A DNA stretch of 5,506 bases from Treponema sp. (GTDB lineage Bacteria; Spirochaetota; Spirochaetia; Treponematales; UBA12059), in assembly GCA_012517645.1 (NCBI GenBank), contig JAAYUR010000089.1, forward strand, positions 1-5,506, given 5' to 3'. Shown here piece by piece: positions 1 to 5,506 of the stretch. Position numbers and translations under genes: made by a program. Under the pieces are notes generated by a model. That model saw nothing but the letters and a program-made list of their open reading frames with translations, was not told where the DNA came from and ran no database searches. Each line of letters opens with the position of its first letter. Within the stretch, counting starts at the first letter, position 1.

Positions 1-612
1 GAGCATCCTGCGGTATGCGGCGTCGGCCTCCGAGCGGTTGCCGGAGTCCAGGGCGGCCTTCGCCTTGGCTGCCTCTTCCCGTATCCGGCCCACCGCGGAC
101 AGGGCATCGCCCACACGGGCGGCGTCCGCGGAGGTTCGGGCTCGTTCCGCGGAGATCGCGCGCTCCACCAGGTCCACGGCGAAGAGGTCCGATTCCCGCC
201 TTCGCGCCAGGGTCGTGAACCGGGCCAGGGAGGGGTCCGCGAGGTATTGCCGGATAGCCTCGGCGTTCCGTTCGGCGTCCTCGATCCGCCCTTCCCGGAT
301 GGCCGAGCGGGCCGCGGAGTAGAGACCTAAAAGCCGATCCTCCGCGGCTCGAGCCTGGGCGGCCTCCTCGTTGTATCGAGCCAGCTCGGACTGGGCAGTC
401 TTGAGGCTCTCGGCGGTTCGGGCTCGCTCGGCTTCCAGGGCCTTGTTCTTCTCGTCCAGCTGGGCCCGAAGCTCCTGCTCCCTCTTTCTGGATTCGTCCA
501 GGATCCGCTGACGTTCCGCGGTGGCCGACTGCAGGCCGGCCTGGAACTCGGCCCGGGCCTTGTCCAGGCCGGCCTGGATGGCCTGACGCTCCTCGTCGGC
601 CTTCCGGGCGAA
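1..612 (-). pseudogene. In-frame continuation of the coiled-coil gene beyond the amber codon; C-terminus outside window
   Basis: Reading straight on from the TAG at 613-615 in the same frame gives 204 open codons to the window edge (residues 213-416 of the combined protein). The first ~90 residues are the same Glu/Arg/Ala/Gln-rich coiled coil as before the stop. From about residue 303 the sequence becomes helical-hairpin or TPR-like, with alternating small residues and leucines (for example EDRLLGLYSAARSAI). An independent gene is unlikely: there is no ATG until residue 415, the first GTG is at residue 358 (175-177), and I see no Shine-Dalgarno sequence after the TAG. The segment is therefore best read as the distal part of one gene that is broken by a point mutation, miscalled at one base, or read through. 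Sense codons look normal and there is no frameshift. The function is unknown. Confidence 0.6.
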
Positions 613-1248
613 CTAGCTCAACTCGCGCTGCAAGGCCTCCGTCTTTTCCCGTTCGAAGGCCTTCAACCTCTCCTCGATCGTCGCGGGGGTCAGTCCCGCG
701 GCGGTCAGCCGTTGGCGTTCCTTCTCCAGTTCCGCGGCCAGCTCCGCCCGGAGTTCGCTCTCCTTCGCCTTCACCCGGTCTTCCACGCTGGAAAGCAGCT
801 GGGACTTCTCCCGGTCCAGGGCCGCCAGCTTTTCCTGGATGGCGGAGATCTCCCGGTCCTTCTCCAGGATCCGCCCCTCCGCCTCCCGGCGGATTTCCTG
901 TAAAAGCCTTCCCTCGGCGGTGGTGATGGCCGCTGTGGACGTTGTCCGGGACGAGTCCCGGACTCCGAAATACCTCCATAATCCGAAGAGGCCCGCGCCC
1001 AGCACAAGGACCGCGAAGACGTTGACCAGCAGGGGGGCTATGAAACCGCGCTTGCTGGGCTTGACCTTCCAGGTTTCCGGCCCGGCCAGGATACGGCTCG
1101 ACTGGGCTACTCGGTCGATGTGGACAAGGATATCCTGCTGGTCCTCTTTTGAAATGCCGGCGCTGTCTTCCAGGGCAAGCTCGAATTTCCCTGTTTCGTT
1201 CGAGGCGCGTATCTCCTGCGCTCTTCTCAATAATCCAAGCTCCGCCAT
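613..1248 (-). CDS. Membrane-anchored coiled-coil protein, N-terminal part up to an in-frame amber stop
   Basis: I do not recognise a named family. The 211-residue product has a short N-terminal helical region (about 1-60), a basic stretch (K61, K63, K66, R67), one hydrophobic membrane segment at about 69-94, a Ser/Thr-rich linker (99-110), and then charged heptad-like coiled coil from about 112 to the end. The basic residues before the membrane segment suggest an N-in topology with the coiled coil outside the cytoplasm (inference). The start at 1248 is chosen because GAGGAG lies 7 bases upstream of the ATG and a good promoter lies just beyond; an upstream in-frame ATG at 1434 would have to translate through that promoter. 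Translation stops at TAG (613-615) in the middle of the coiled coil, and the same frame continues open to the window edge, so this is probably only the N-terminal half of a longer protein. The gene is divergent from the TPR-greA-VWA operon. Confidence 0.75.
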   Translation of the reverse strand: MAELGLLRRAQEIRASNETGKFELALEDSAGISKEDQQDILVHIDRVAQSSRILAGPETWKVKPSKRGFIAPLLVNVFAVLVLGAGLFGLWRYFGVRDSSRTTSTAAITTAEGRLLQEIRREAEGRILEKDREISAIQEKLAALDREKSQLLSSVEDRVKAKESELRAELAAELEKERQRLTAAGLTPATIEERLKAFEREKTEALQRELS

Positions 1249-1255
1249 TGCAAGG

Positions 1256-1261
1256 CTCCTC
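1256..1261 (-). promoter_or_regulatory. Ribosome binding site of the coiled-coil gene
   Basis: On the minus strand this reads GAGGAG, ending 7 bases before the ATG at 1248-1246. It is a strong Shine-Dalgarno match at ideal spacing and decides the start against the longer open frame reaching 1434. Confidence 0.75.
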
Positions 1262-1282
1262 GTCCTAGATGAATGCAGAACA

Positions 1283-1312
1283 AGTATAAGGGATCCGACG
1301 CGGAATTTTCCA
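1283..1312 (-). promoter_or_regulatory. Putative sigma70-type promoter of the coiled-coil gene
   Basis: On the minus strand, TGGAAA (1312-1307, 4 of 6 matches to TTGACA) and TATACT (1288-1283, 5 of 6 matches to TATAAT) are separated by 18 bases. Transcription would begin near 1276, leaving a leader of about 28 bases that contains the GAGGAG ribosome binding site. The surrounding A/T-rich bases stand out from the GC-rich background. The position relative to the start codon fits well. Confidence 0.55.
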
Positions 1313-1314
1313 CG

Positions 1315-1327
1315 GATCGCCGCGATC
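1315..1327. repeat. Short perfect palindrome, possible operator
   Basis: GATCGC and GCGATC flank a single central C, giving a 13-base perfect palindrome only 2 bases upstream of the -35 element of the minus-strand promoter. The heptamer CACGGAT starts just to its left (1311-1317) and recurs at 1327-1333. Such a site could bind a regulator, but arms of this length also arise by chance in GC-rich DNA, so this is a weak call. Confidence 0.25.
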
Positions 1328-1385
1328 ACGGATGCCGGGACCCGAACCGCGGGCCGCTCCGAGGGAGTCCCGCATTTGTAGTATC

Positions 1386-1420
1386 GGCAAGATGTTATAC
1401 GGGGATGTGGAAATCTTGTC
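1386..1420. repeat. Imperfect inverted repeat upstream of the operon promoter
   Basis: CAAGAT (1388-1393) pairs with ATCTTG (1413-1418). A G-T and a G-C pair extend the stem to 8, around a 19-base interval. It lies 14 bases upstream of the -35 element of the plus-strand promoter, a position typical of activator or repressor sites. There is no T-tract, so it is not a terminator. Its function is unproven. Confidence 0.25.
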
Positions 1421-1433
1421 CCGGCCGCTTTCA

Positions 1434-1463
1434 TTGACTAACGGTCCGTGGATCGGTTAGAAT
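1434..1463 (+). promoter_or_regulatory. Putative sigma70-type promoter of the TPR-greA-VWA operon
   Basis: TTGACT (1434-1439, 5 of 6 matches to TTGACA) and TAGAAT (1458-1463, 5 of 6 matches to TATAAT) are separated by 18 bases. Transcription would start near 1470, about 63 bases before the first gene. This is the best promoter match in the divergent intergenic region, and no other plausible promoter or terminator is seen in the two gaps further downstream. Confidence 0.65.
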
Positions 1464-1532
1464 GGGTGGATAGAATCACGAGCATGGGCGGATCGCCGTT
1501 CGGCCCGAAATCCACGACCTCCGAAAGAGACC

Positions 1533-2471
1533 ATGACGGAAAAGGACAGCGCGAGCGTACTTCTTTCCCAAGCCTATGAACTACTCCGGGAGGCGGAACT
1601 CCAAGGCGCGTCCGAACGCCTGGACCACGCTCTGTCCGCGGATTTCGAGAGCGAGGAGGTCCTTTTTGCCCTGTCCTGCGCGGCATGGTGGAAGGAACGC
1701 CTTGCGCGGCTGGACGCATCCTCCTCGGCCTTCGAGCGTGGCGAGTTCATTCTTTCCCAGTGGAAGGGTTTCCTTGCTTTTCAGACCCGAAAGACCGGGG
1801 ATTTCGACGCCGCCCGCTACGCCTTCAAGCGCTTCGCCTTCCTGACGGCCCTGAGGGAGTTTCGATCCCTGGGGCCCGAGGACTCGGAATCCTGGGCACC
1901 CGAGCTGGCCCTCCGCATCGGGCGCTGCCTAAAGGGCGCCGGCGACTTTGCCGGGGCCCTGGAACGGCTGGAGCCCGCCGCCCGGGAGCGCAAGGACGCT
2001 CCGGAGTTGCTCGCTGAGCTCGCGGATGTTTACGCCCTGGTGAACGAGACGCGGACGTCCAAGGCCCTGTTCCGGGAAGCCTTCTTCCTGAACCCCCAGC
2101 GCATCGACGTCTCGTTCCTGGAATGCCCGGCCCTGGTTCGGCTGGTGGAGCACATCCGGTCCCTGGGGTTCCGAAGCCCGGAGCTGGAGGAATGGATCCC
2201 CGTGTACGGAAGCCTGTTGGGCGTCTTTTCCGTGAAAAGGGAGCTGAAGCCCATCGAGGTCGGCAGGCTCCGGCAGTCCATCTATGAATTGGAGAACGAG
2301 GTCAAGGAAAACGCCGAGCGGAGGAGCCTTTTGACGCCCCGGCTGATCAACCGGTACTTCTGGCTCATCGACCATTACATCAACGCCAAGGAAGACCGTT
2401 CGCGAATCGACGAGGTACTCCTGAAGATCAAGTTGATGGATCCGGCCGTGCACAAACAGTACGTAGCGTAA
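1533..2471 (+). CDS. TPR-like cytoplasmic protein, first gene of the greA operon
   Basis: This is a 312-residue protein with no signal peptide or membrane segment, so it is probably cytoplasmic. It is almost entirely helical, with degenerate TPR-like hairpins at about 8-38, 68-101, 122-154 and 155-188; the clearest are around RIGRCLKGAGDFAGALERL and ELADVYALVNETRTSKALF. The last ~70 residues are helical and charged without obvious repeats. I do not recognise a named family; it resembles the anonymous TPR proteins common in spirochaetes. No catalytic motif is visible, so a scaffold or protein-binding role is likely. The ATG at 1533 has only a weak purine-rich sequence before it (AAAGAG, 1524-1529), but no better in-frame start lies upstream. 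The stop is 20 bases before the extended greA, so the two are very likely co-transcribed. A partnership with the TPR-like part of that GreA is possible but is inference. Confidence 0.85.
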   Translation: MTEKDSASVLLSQAYELLREAELQGASERLDHALSADFESEEVLFALSCAAWWKERLARLDASSSAFERGEFILSQWKGFLAFQTRKTGDFDAARYAFKRFAFLTALREFRSLGPEDSESWAPELALRIGRCLKGAGDFAGALERLEPAARERKDAPELLAELADVYALVNETRTSKALFREAFFLNPQRIDVSFLECPALVRLVEHIRSLGFRSPELEEWIPVYGSLLGVFSVKRELKPIEVGRLRQSIYELENEVKENAERRSLLTPRLINRYFWLIDHYINAKEDRSRIDEVLLKIKLMDPAVHKQYVA

Positions 2472-2476
2472 TCGAC

Positions 2477-2485
2477 GGAGAGGAG
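2477..2485 (+). promoter_or_regulatory. Ribosome binding site of greA
   Basis: GGAGAGGAG lies in the 20-base gap after the TPR gene and ends 6 bases before the ATG at 2492. It is a strong Shine-Dalgarno sequence supporting this start for the long GreA. Confidence 0.7.
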
Positions 2486-2491
2486 ACCGAT

Positions 2492-5185
2492 ATGGCAGAT
2501 TCGCCCATCGCGAAGCGACTTCAGGAGATGCTCAACGAGGAAAAGTGGACCCGCGCCACGCTGAGCGGTTACTCCGTGAACCATCTCAAGGAGATCGACG
2601 CCCTGTTCCGGGAGGCCGCGGACGCGAAGGCTGTGGACGAGATCAAGGCGCTCTGCGACGAGCACCTTTCCCACACCAAGAACAGCATCATCGCCCTGTA
2701 CCTTTCCGGCATCATCGCCCTCTCCCGCCAGCAGATCGACGACTCCAACATGGTCGCCCTGATGGACATCTTCGCGGAGAACAAGAAATGGACCATCGTG
2801 GAGTACGTCTGCCAGCGGATTCTTGAGGAATCCGGGGAGAACCGCTTCGCCCTGGCGAAGCTGGCGGAATGCTACCAGAACGAGGACCGCGTCGACGAGA
2901 TGTATGCGGTTTGGGAGCGCTTGATCCGCGTGGACTTCGAGGAAGCCGATATCGTCAAAGCCCTGGCGGAACAGCGCGAAAAGGAAGGCAAGGCCCAGGA
3001 GGCCATCGACTTCTACCGCAAGGCCCTGCACCGGTACATCGCCCGGGGAGCCTTCACGGCGGTCAAGGAGATCTGGGCCAAGCTCGTCGAAGCCTGCCCC
3101 GAGGACATCGACTTTTTCCTGCACGTCCAGCGCAAGATCGCCAAGCAGATCAGCGAGGACAAGGCGGCCGGCCTGCTCATGGACCTGTACCGCTGGTACA
3201 AGGCCAAGGAGGACTGGTCCACCGCAACGGACATCCTCAAGGTCGTGATCGCCTACGACGAGAAGAATCCCGCGATGCGCAAGGAGATCATGGATTGCTA
3301 CCGCGGAAAGTACGCGGGGCATTCTCAATTGGACGAATATATCCGCCTTTCCAACCTGGGCCAGTCCTACAGCAGCCTGTCCGAGGCCATGGCGGATTTC
3401 GAGAAGCACATCGCCTTCGACGTCGGGAACTTCGTCTTCCACCGGACCTGGAACATCGGACGCATCGCCGCGATACGGGGGGACGAGATCGTCATCGACT
3501 TCGCCCGGAGGCGCGGCCACTCCATGAGCCTCAAGATGGCCATCGACAGCCTGGTAACGCTGAGCCGGGACCACATCTGGGTGCTCAAGGCCGTCTGGTC
3601 CAAGGACAAGCTCCACGACAAGGTCAAGAATGATCCTGCCTGGGCCCTCCGGACGGTCATCAAGAGTTTCGACAACCGCGCAGACCTCAAGAAGATCAAG
3701 GCCGAGCTGGTCCCCTCCGTCTTGTCCGCCGGCGAGTGGACCAGCTGGAGCTCCAAGGCCCGGGATATCCTGAAGTCGGAACCCATGTTCGGGAACGCCC
3801 AGGACTCCATCGGCACCTTCATCGTACGGGACCGGTCCCTTTCCCTGACGGACAAGATCTACGCGCAGTTCAAGGCCGAGAAGGGATTCTTCGAGCGCGT
3901 GCGGTTTATCCGGGATTTAGCGGACAAGGGCGAGACGGATTCCGAATTGTTCATGGAGATGCTCGGATTCTTCACCGGCTACCTTCGTTCCTACTCCACC
4001 GTCAACGAGCACGTCATGGCCTCGTACCTCCTGGTGAAGGAGCTGGCAACGGAGCACAAGCACCTGGCCTCCGCCCTGTCCGTCCAGTTCACCGAGCTCT
4101 TCGCGAACATCGAGGATCCCGTCTCCGTCTACGAGGGGCTCAAGGATTCCAAGCTCCGGGATTCCTTCTTGACCCACATAAAGACCTTGATTCCCGAGTG
4201 GCCGGAGGTCTACATACGCCTCTTCCCCTACTCTCTCTCCGCCGGGATGGTGGACACCCTGCTGGCTTCGGGCCACATCGAAAGCCTCCAGCGCATGGTC
4301 CTCGACATCGTGGAGAACTACAAGGACCACCGGGACGCCTTCATCTGGGTCGTGAACAACCTTCTGGAAAAGCCCTGGGTCCAGGAGCTCAAGCTCTCGT
4401 ACGAAAAGATCCTGATCACCCTGATCCATATCCTGGATATTTCGTTCAAGGAGATCGAGAACCACAGGGACACCACAGAGAACCGCAAGATCAACAAGCA
4501 GGTCCAGAAGATCCTGTTCGACAAGAATACCAAGAACTTGGAGCGGTTCCTGGAGCAATCGGGCCACGACACCATCGAACGGGTCTACACCCTGCTGGAC
4601 GATGTCAAGGACCTGGATCCCGCGGTCAAGCTCCAACTCCGAAAACAGATCATGGAGAGGTTCCCGGACTTCAAGATCACGGGAGAGACCGAGAAGGCCG
4701 TGGTATCCCGGGGCCTCATGGTCACCGCGGAAAAGTACTCGGAAAAACAGAAGCTTCTCCAGCAGATCATGGAAGTCGAGGTGCCGGCCAACCAGAAGGA
4801 GATCGCCTATGCCCTTTCGCTGGGCGACCTTCGGGAAAACGCGGAGTACAAGGCCGCCAAGGAAAAGCAGGACGAGCTGAACTCCAAGGTGGCAAAGCTC
4901 AAGAACGAGATCGAACGAGCCCAGATCTTCGACAAGTCGACGATAAACGCTTCCAAGGTGTCCTTCGGAACCGTCGTGCAGCTGCTGAACGAGACAGACG
5001 GCAAGGAGGAGACCTACACGATCCTCGGGCCCTGGGAATCGGACCCCGCAAGCAACGTCATCTCGTACCTATCGCCCCTGGGCAAGAAACTTCTGAACCA
5101 TAAGGCGGGGGACCGCCTTTCCTTCTCGATCCATGAGCGTAAGTTCGAGTACCTTGTAAAGTCGATCAAGGCCGCGCAGCTGTAA
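2492..5185 (+). CDS. greA: Extended transcription elongation factor GreA with long TPR-like N-terminal region
   Basis: GreA binds in the RNA polymerase secondary channel and stimulates cleavage of the 3' end of backtracked RNA, rescuing arrested elongation complexes. The last ~158 of 897 residues match a whole GreA. The coiled coil spans about 741-813 and has the tip motif GDLRENAEY (778-786); D779 and E782 correspond to the acidic tip pair (D41/E44 in E. coli GreA). The C-terminal FKBP-like domain (about 820-895) has the conserved SPLGKKLL (861-868) followed by AGD. The preceding ~740 residues are mostly helical, with TPR-like repeats at about 115-148, 155-185 and 241-274. A short beta-rich Tudor/CarD-like segment lies at 309-354, followed by long helical regions. 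Typical GreA is about 160 residues, but extended versions are known in spirochaetes and Chlamydia. There is no signal peptide, so it is cytoplasmic. The frame is clean, without frameshifts. It sits second in the operon, 29 bases before the VWA gene. Confidence 0.95.
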   Translation: MADSPIAKRLQEMLNEEKWTRATLSGYSVNHLKEIDALFREAADAKAVDEIKALCDEHLSHTKNSIIALYLSGIIALSRQQIDDSNMVALMDIFAENKKWTIVEYVCQRILEESGENRFALAKLAECYQNEDRVDEMYAVWERLIRVDFEEADIVKALAEQREKEGKAQEAIDFYRKALHRYIARGAFTAVKEIWAKLVEACPEDIDFFLHVQRKIAKQISEDKAAGLLMDLYRWYKAKEDWSTATDILKVVIAYDEKNPAMRKEIMDCYRGKYAGHSQLDEYIRLSNLGQSYSSLSEAMADFEKHIAFDVGNFVFHRTWNIGRIAAIRGDEIVIDFARRRGHSMSLKMAIDSLVTLSRDHIWVLKAVWSKDKLHDKVKNDPAWALRTVIKSFDNRADLKKIKAELVPSVLSAGEWTSWSSKARDILKSEPMFGNAQDSIGTFIVRDRSLSLTDKIYAQFKAEKGFFERVRFIRDLADKGETDSELFMEMLGFFTGYLRSYSTVNEHVMASYLLVKELATEHKHLASALSVQFTELFANIEDPVSVYEGLKDSKLRDSFLTHIKTLIPEWPEVYIRLFPYSLSAGMVDTLLASGHIESLQRMVLDIVENYKDHRDAFIWVVNNLLEKPWVQELKLSYEKILITLIHILDISFKEIENHRDTTENRKINKQVQKILFDKNTKNLERFLEQSGHDTIERVYTLLDDVKDLDPAVKLQLRKQIMERFPDFKITGETEKAVVSRGLMVTAEKYSEKQKLLQQIMEVEVPANQKEIAYALSLGDLRENAEYKAAKEKQDELNSKVAKLKNEIERAQIFDKSTINASKVSFGTVVQLLNETDGKEETYTILGPWESDPASNVISYLSPLGKKLLNHKAGDRLSFSIHERKFEYLVKSIKAAQL

Positions 5186-5203
5186 CAACCTTGCCGGCCC
5201 GGG

Positions 5204-5210
5204 AAGGTGG
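5204..5210 (+). promoter_or_regulatory. Ribosome binding site of the VWA gene
   Basis: AAGGTGG, one mismatch from AAGGAGG, ends 4 bases before the ATG at 5215. It lies in the 29-base gap after greA and supports that start, which also gives a well-formed signal peptide. Confidence 0.6.
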
Positions 5211-5214
5211 ACCG

Positions 5215-5506
5215 ATGAAAAAGCTCTTGATCGCGCTCGTCGTGGCGGCGTCCTTGGCAACCCCGTTCCCGGCGTCGGCCCAGGAACAGCCGGTGGACCT
5301 GATCGTCCTGCTGGACGCATCGCAGAGCATGTTCCCGTACTTTACGGAGGTAGTGGACTTCGTAGTCTCCCGCATCGCCCGGGAATACCTCCGGTTCGGG
5401 GACACCTTCCACCTCCTGACCTTCACGGATTCCGTTCGAATCGAGATCGCCCAATCGGTTCGCACCGAGCAGGACCTGAAAAGCCTCCTGGGCAGACTGT
5501 ACCTGC
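5215..5506 (+). CDS. Exported VWA-domain protein, N-terminal 97 residues, continues past right edge
   Basis: The visible protein starts MKKLLIALVVAASLATPF and has a classical Sec signal peptide: two lysines, a hydrophobic core at 4-15, and ASA before a likely signal peptidase I cut at 22/23. No lipobox cysteine is present, so it is probably periplasmic or surface-exposed rather than a lipoprotein. A von Willebrand factor A fold follows directly. Strand one is DLIVLLDASQSM (28-39), whose D34-x-S36-x-S38 forms the first MIDAS metal-binding motif. Next come an amphipathic helix (about 43-58) and a second strand, FHLLTFTDSV (65-74). The remaining MIDAS residues lie beyond the window. VWA domains bind protein or matrix partners through a divalent metal ion. 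The partner cannot be told from sequence. The gene follows greA by 29 bases without a terminator and is probably in the same transcript. A VWA gene next to the extended greA also fits my recollection of Treponema gene order, held loosely. Confidence 0.85.
   Translation, partial: MKKLLIALVVAASLATPFPASAQEQPVDLIVLLDASQSMFPYFTEVVDFVVSRIAREYLRFGDTFHLLTFTDSVRIEIAQSVRTEQDLKSLLGRLYL

Noticed and set aside
839..1381. 180-codon plus-strand open frame across the coiled-coil gene and the intergenic region
   Set aside because: It is the antisense shadow of the coiled-coil gene, with no domain, no ribosome binding site, and a span across both the real start and its promoter.
1376..1401. Alternative plus-strand promoter (TTGTAG ... 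TATACG)
   Set aside because: The spacing between the elements is about 14 bases, too short for sigma70, and a much better promoter lies at 1434-1463.
1249..1434. Upstream extension of the minus-strand coiled-coil gene to an ATG at 1434
   Set aside because: The extension crosses the predicted promoter and encodes low-complexity Arg/Pro/Ser-rich sequence. The ATG at 1248 has a strong GAGGAG at ideal spacing.
1438..1719. 93-codon minus-strand open frame over the operon promoter and the start of the TPR gene
   Set aside because: It is antisense to the TPR gene and its promoter, with Arg/Pro-rich composition and no supporting signals.
2375..3616. 413-codon open frame on the minus strand opposite the TPR gene end and greA
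   Set aside because: It lies antisense to the clearly real extended GreA, its protein is a biased Leu/Val/Asp/Gly/His mixture with no recognisable domain, and long antisense frames are expected in GC-rich genes. No ribosome binding site supports it.
3736..5103. 455-codon plus-strand open frame inside greA
   Set aside because: It is another frame of greA. Its product is rich in Pro, Gly, Arg and His without domain structure, whereas the greA frame contains a full GreA domain across the same bases.
5186..5214. Possible terminator in the greA-VWA gap (GCCGGC and CCCGGG palindromes)
   Set aside because: The palindromes overlap, are too short to form a stable hairpin with a loop, and no T-tract follows; the same stretch leads into a ribosome binding site.
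5014..5454. Minus-strand open frames (146 and 99 codons) over the greA end and the VWA gene
   Set aside because: They oppose the FKBP-like domain of GreA and the signal peptide and MIDAS of the VWA protein, both well supported, and show no recognisable domain.

Overview
The window is GC-rich, densely coding bacterial DNA and most likely comes from a high-GC member of the Spirochaetota (Treponema/Spirochaeta relatives). The main evidence is an 897-residue GreA that carries a complete ~158-residue GreA at its C-terminus behind ~740 residues of TPR-like helical sequence. Extended GreA proteins of this kind are, to my knowledge, typical of Treponema and Borrelia, with a shorter version in Chlamydia. 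The placement comes from recalled family knowledge plus the visible architecture, not from a database search.

Layout. Positions 1-1248 on the minus strand hold a membrane-anchored coiled-coil protein that runs off the left edge. Its reading frame is broken by one in-frame TAG at 613-615 and then stays open for 204 more codons of the same coiled-coil character. Positions 1249-1532 are a divergent intergenic region with one convincing sigma70-type promoter for each side and a few short inverted and direct repeats. Positions 1533-2471 (+) encode a 312-residue TPR-like protein. Positions 2492-5185 (+) encode the extended GreA. From 5215 to the right edge (+) is the start of an exported von Willebrand factor A (VWA) protein with an intact first MIDAS motif.

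The three plus-strand genes are separated by only 20 and 29 bases, with Shine-Dalgarno sequences in the gaps and no terminator, so they look like one operon transcribed from the promoter at 1434-1463. The operon combines a cytoplasmic TPR protein, an RNA polymerase elongation/rescue factor with a large TPR extension, and an exported VWA protein. Why these are grouped is not evident from sequence. The TPR protein could be a partner of the GreA extension, but that is inference.

The points most worth a second look are the lone amber codon in the minus-strand gene, the architecture of the extended GreA, and a compact beta-rich segment inside that extension (residues 309-354) that resembles RNA polymerase-binding Tudor/CarD-like modules. 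I found no tRNA, rRNA, CRISPR array, insertion sequence or convincing terminator.
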